From Cellulomonas sp. URHE0023 (lineage in GTDB: Bacteria > Actinomycetota > Actinomycetes > Actinomycetales > Cellulomonadaceae): 64,000 nt of DNA. The notes below the pieces were generated by a model. It was given only the letters and a program-made list of their open reading frames with translations. It ran no database searches and was not told the origin of the DNA. Both the position numbers and the translations under genes were made by a program. Positions 63,208-64,000 of this stretch are shown here, piece after piece (positions within the stretch are counted from its first letter, which is position 1; the number at the start of each line of letters is the position of its first letter). The stretch lies in contig NZ_JIAN01000005.1 in assembly GCF_000688475.1 (NCBI RefSeq), positions 310,001 to 374,000 on the forward strand. Direction: 5' to 3'.

Positions 63208-64000
63208 TCAGGCTGCCGGTGCGAGCCGGCTCAGTCCGGAGATGACCCGGTCGACCAGGTCACCACCACGGGGTTCGTAGCAGTCGGACAGGAGCTTCAG
63301 GACGAACTTCATGACGAGCGGCCTCGGCAGGCCGTACCGCGTGCACACCCGCATGATCTCCGGGTGCTCGATGAGCCGGACGAAGATCCGCCCGAGCGTG
63401 TAGTAACCGCCGAGGTCATCCTTCATCCGGCCCTGGTACGTGGCGAACGCTCGCTCCCGGCCGGCTGCGGTCCCCCGCGCCAGGCCCTGGGCGATGGCGT
63501 CGGCGGCAACTCGGCCGGCCTGCAGGCCGTACGCGATGCCCTCGCCGTTGAACGGGCTGATCATCCCGGCGGAGTCACCGACGAGCATGAGGCCGTTGCC
63601 GTACAGCGGGCCGCGGTTGAACCCCATGGGAAGCGCCGCGCCGCGTACCGGGCCGACCTGGTTGTCCGGTGTGAACTCCCACTCGGCCGGTGCGTTGGCC
63701 ATCCACTTGGCGAACAGTGACTTGTAGTCGACCTTCGTCGCGGCCGCGGTGCTCGACACCGACCCCAGGCCGACGTTCGCGGTGCCGTCGCCGAGGGCGA
63801 AGATCCACCCGTACCCGGGCATCAGGTTCGACTTGTGCGGGACCCCGTCCCAGAGCTCGAGGTGGCTCTCCATCCACGCGTCGTCGTGCCGTGGGGTACG
63901 GAAGTACGTGCGCACCGCGACGCCCATCGGGCGGTCCATGCGCTTCTCGAGCCCCATGCCCGTGGCCAGGCGCGCCGAGACCCCGTCCGCGGCGATGACG
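63208..64000 (-). CDS. Geranylgeranyl reductase family FAD oxidoreductase (5' end outside window)
   Basis: The C-terminal ~264 residues of a flavoprotein that continues past the right edge (reading VIAADGVSARLATG there). GDSAGMISPFNGEGIAYGLQ is the conserved FAD-binding segment of the GGR family. Next to nuo genes and a polyprenyl synthase it may be the MenJ-type enzyme that partly saturates the menaquinone tail in the membrane. That role is inferred from context. Confidence 0.88.
   Translation of the reverse strand, partial: VIAADGVSARLATGMGLEKRMDRPMGVAVRTYFRTPRHDDAWMESHLELWDGVPHKSNLMPGYGWIFALGDGTANVGLGSVSSTAAATKVDYKSLFAKWMANAPAEWEFTPDNQVGPVRGAALPMGFNRGPLYGNGLMLVGDSAGMISPFNGEGIAYGLQAGRVAADAIAQGLARGTAAGRERAFATYQGRMKDDLGGYYTLGRIFVRLIEHPEIMRVCTRYGLPRPLVMKFVLKLLSDCYEPRGGDLVDRVISGLSRLAPAA

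Overview
The window is a very GC-rich stretch of bacterial chromosome with actinobacterial housekeeping gene order: rpsL-rpsG-fusA-tuf, rplJ-rplL-rpoB-rpoC, tRNA-Trp-secE-nusG-rplK-rplA, rpmG with two MaoC dehydratases, and a complete nuoA-N operon. Protein sequences, heavy GTG/TTG start use and the menaquinone-linked genes point to the order Micrococcales, most likely Cellulomonas or a close relative. This is inference from reading, without a database search.

Layout. 0-5 kb (minus strand): end of an unknown gene, tuf, fusA, rpsG, rpsL, with a near-consensus promoter about 290 nt upstream of rpsL. 5.2-6.2 kb: a small lipoprotein and a decayed calpain-like peptidase gene. 6.3-15.5 kb (minus): rpoC, rpoB, rplL, rplJ, each block closed by a hairpin terminator; rplJ has a long leader with an attenuator-like hairpin. 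15.6-20.9 kb: a four-gene accessory module (TPR-CHAT caspase-like protein on minus; divergent subtilisin-like protease, sigma-70-family factor and a small beta-rich protein on plus) lying between rplJ and rplA. 21-23.7 kb (minus): rplA, rplK, nusG, secE, tRNA-Trp. 24-33.8 kb: aminotransferase, adenosine-deaminase-like protein, membrane protein plus YtrA-type GntR regulator with a clear operator, murB, two related MFS transporters and a divergent LacI regulator with three matching operators, two MaoC proteins, rpmG. 33.9-34.5 kb: tRNA-Met, tRNA-Thr, tRNA-Tyr and a strong terminator. 34.6-46.6 kb: YajQ, HtpX, a polar amino-acid ABC transporter, ferredoxin-NADP reductase, PP2C phosphatase, MMPL transporter, an RDD-FHA protein and a polyprenyl diphosphate synthase. 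46.7-63.2 kb (minus): nuoN back to nuoA, nearly all joined by 1-8 base overlaps. 63.2-64 kb: a geranylgeranyl-reductase-family gene running off the window.

How the genes work together. Most of the window is the core gene-expression machinery (ribosomal proteins, elongation factors, RNA polymerase, Nus/Sec). The right third is respiration: NADH dehydrogenase I flanked by genes that would build (polyprenyl synthase) and saturate (GGR/MenJ family) the menaquinone tail it reduces. The most unusual part is the CHAT/subtilase/sigma module: both proteases keep their catalytic residues, the subtilase has no export signal, and the sigma gene is translationally coupled to the fourth gene. This suggests an intracellular proteolytic signalling or defence cascade wired to transcription; no function is proven by the sequence.
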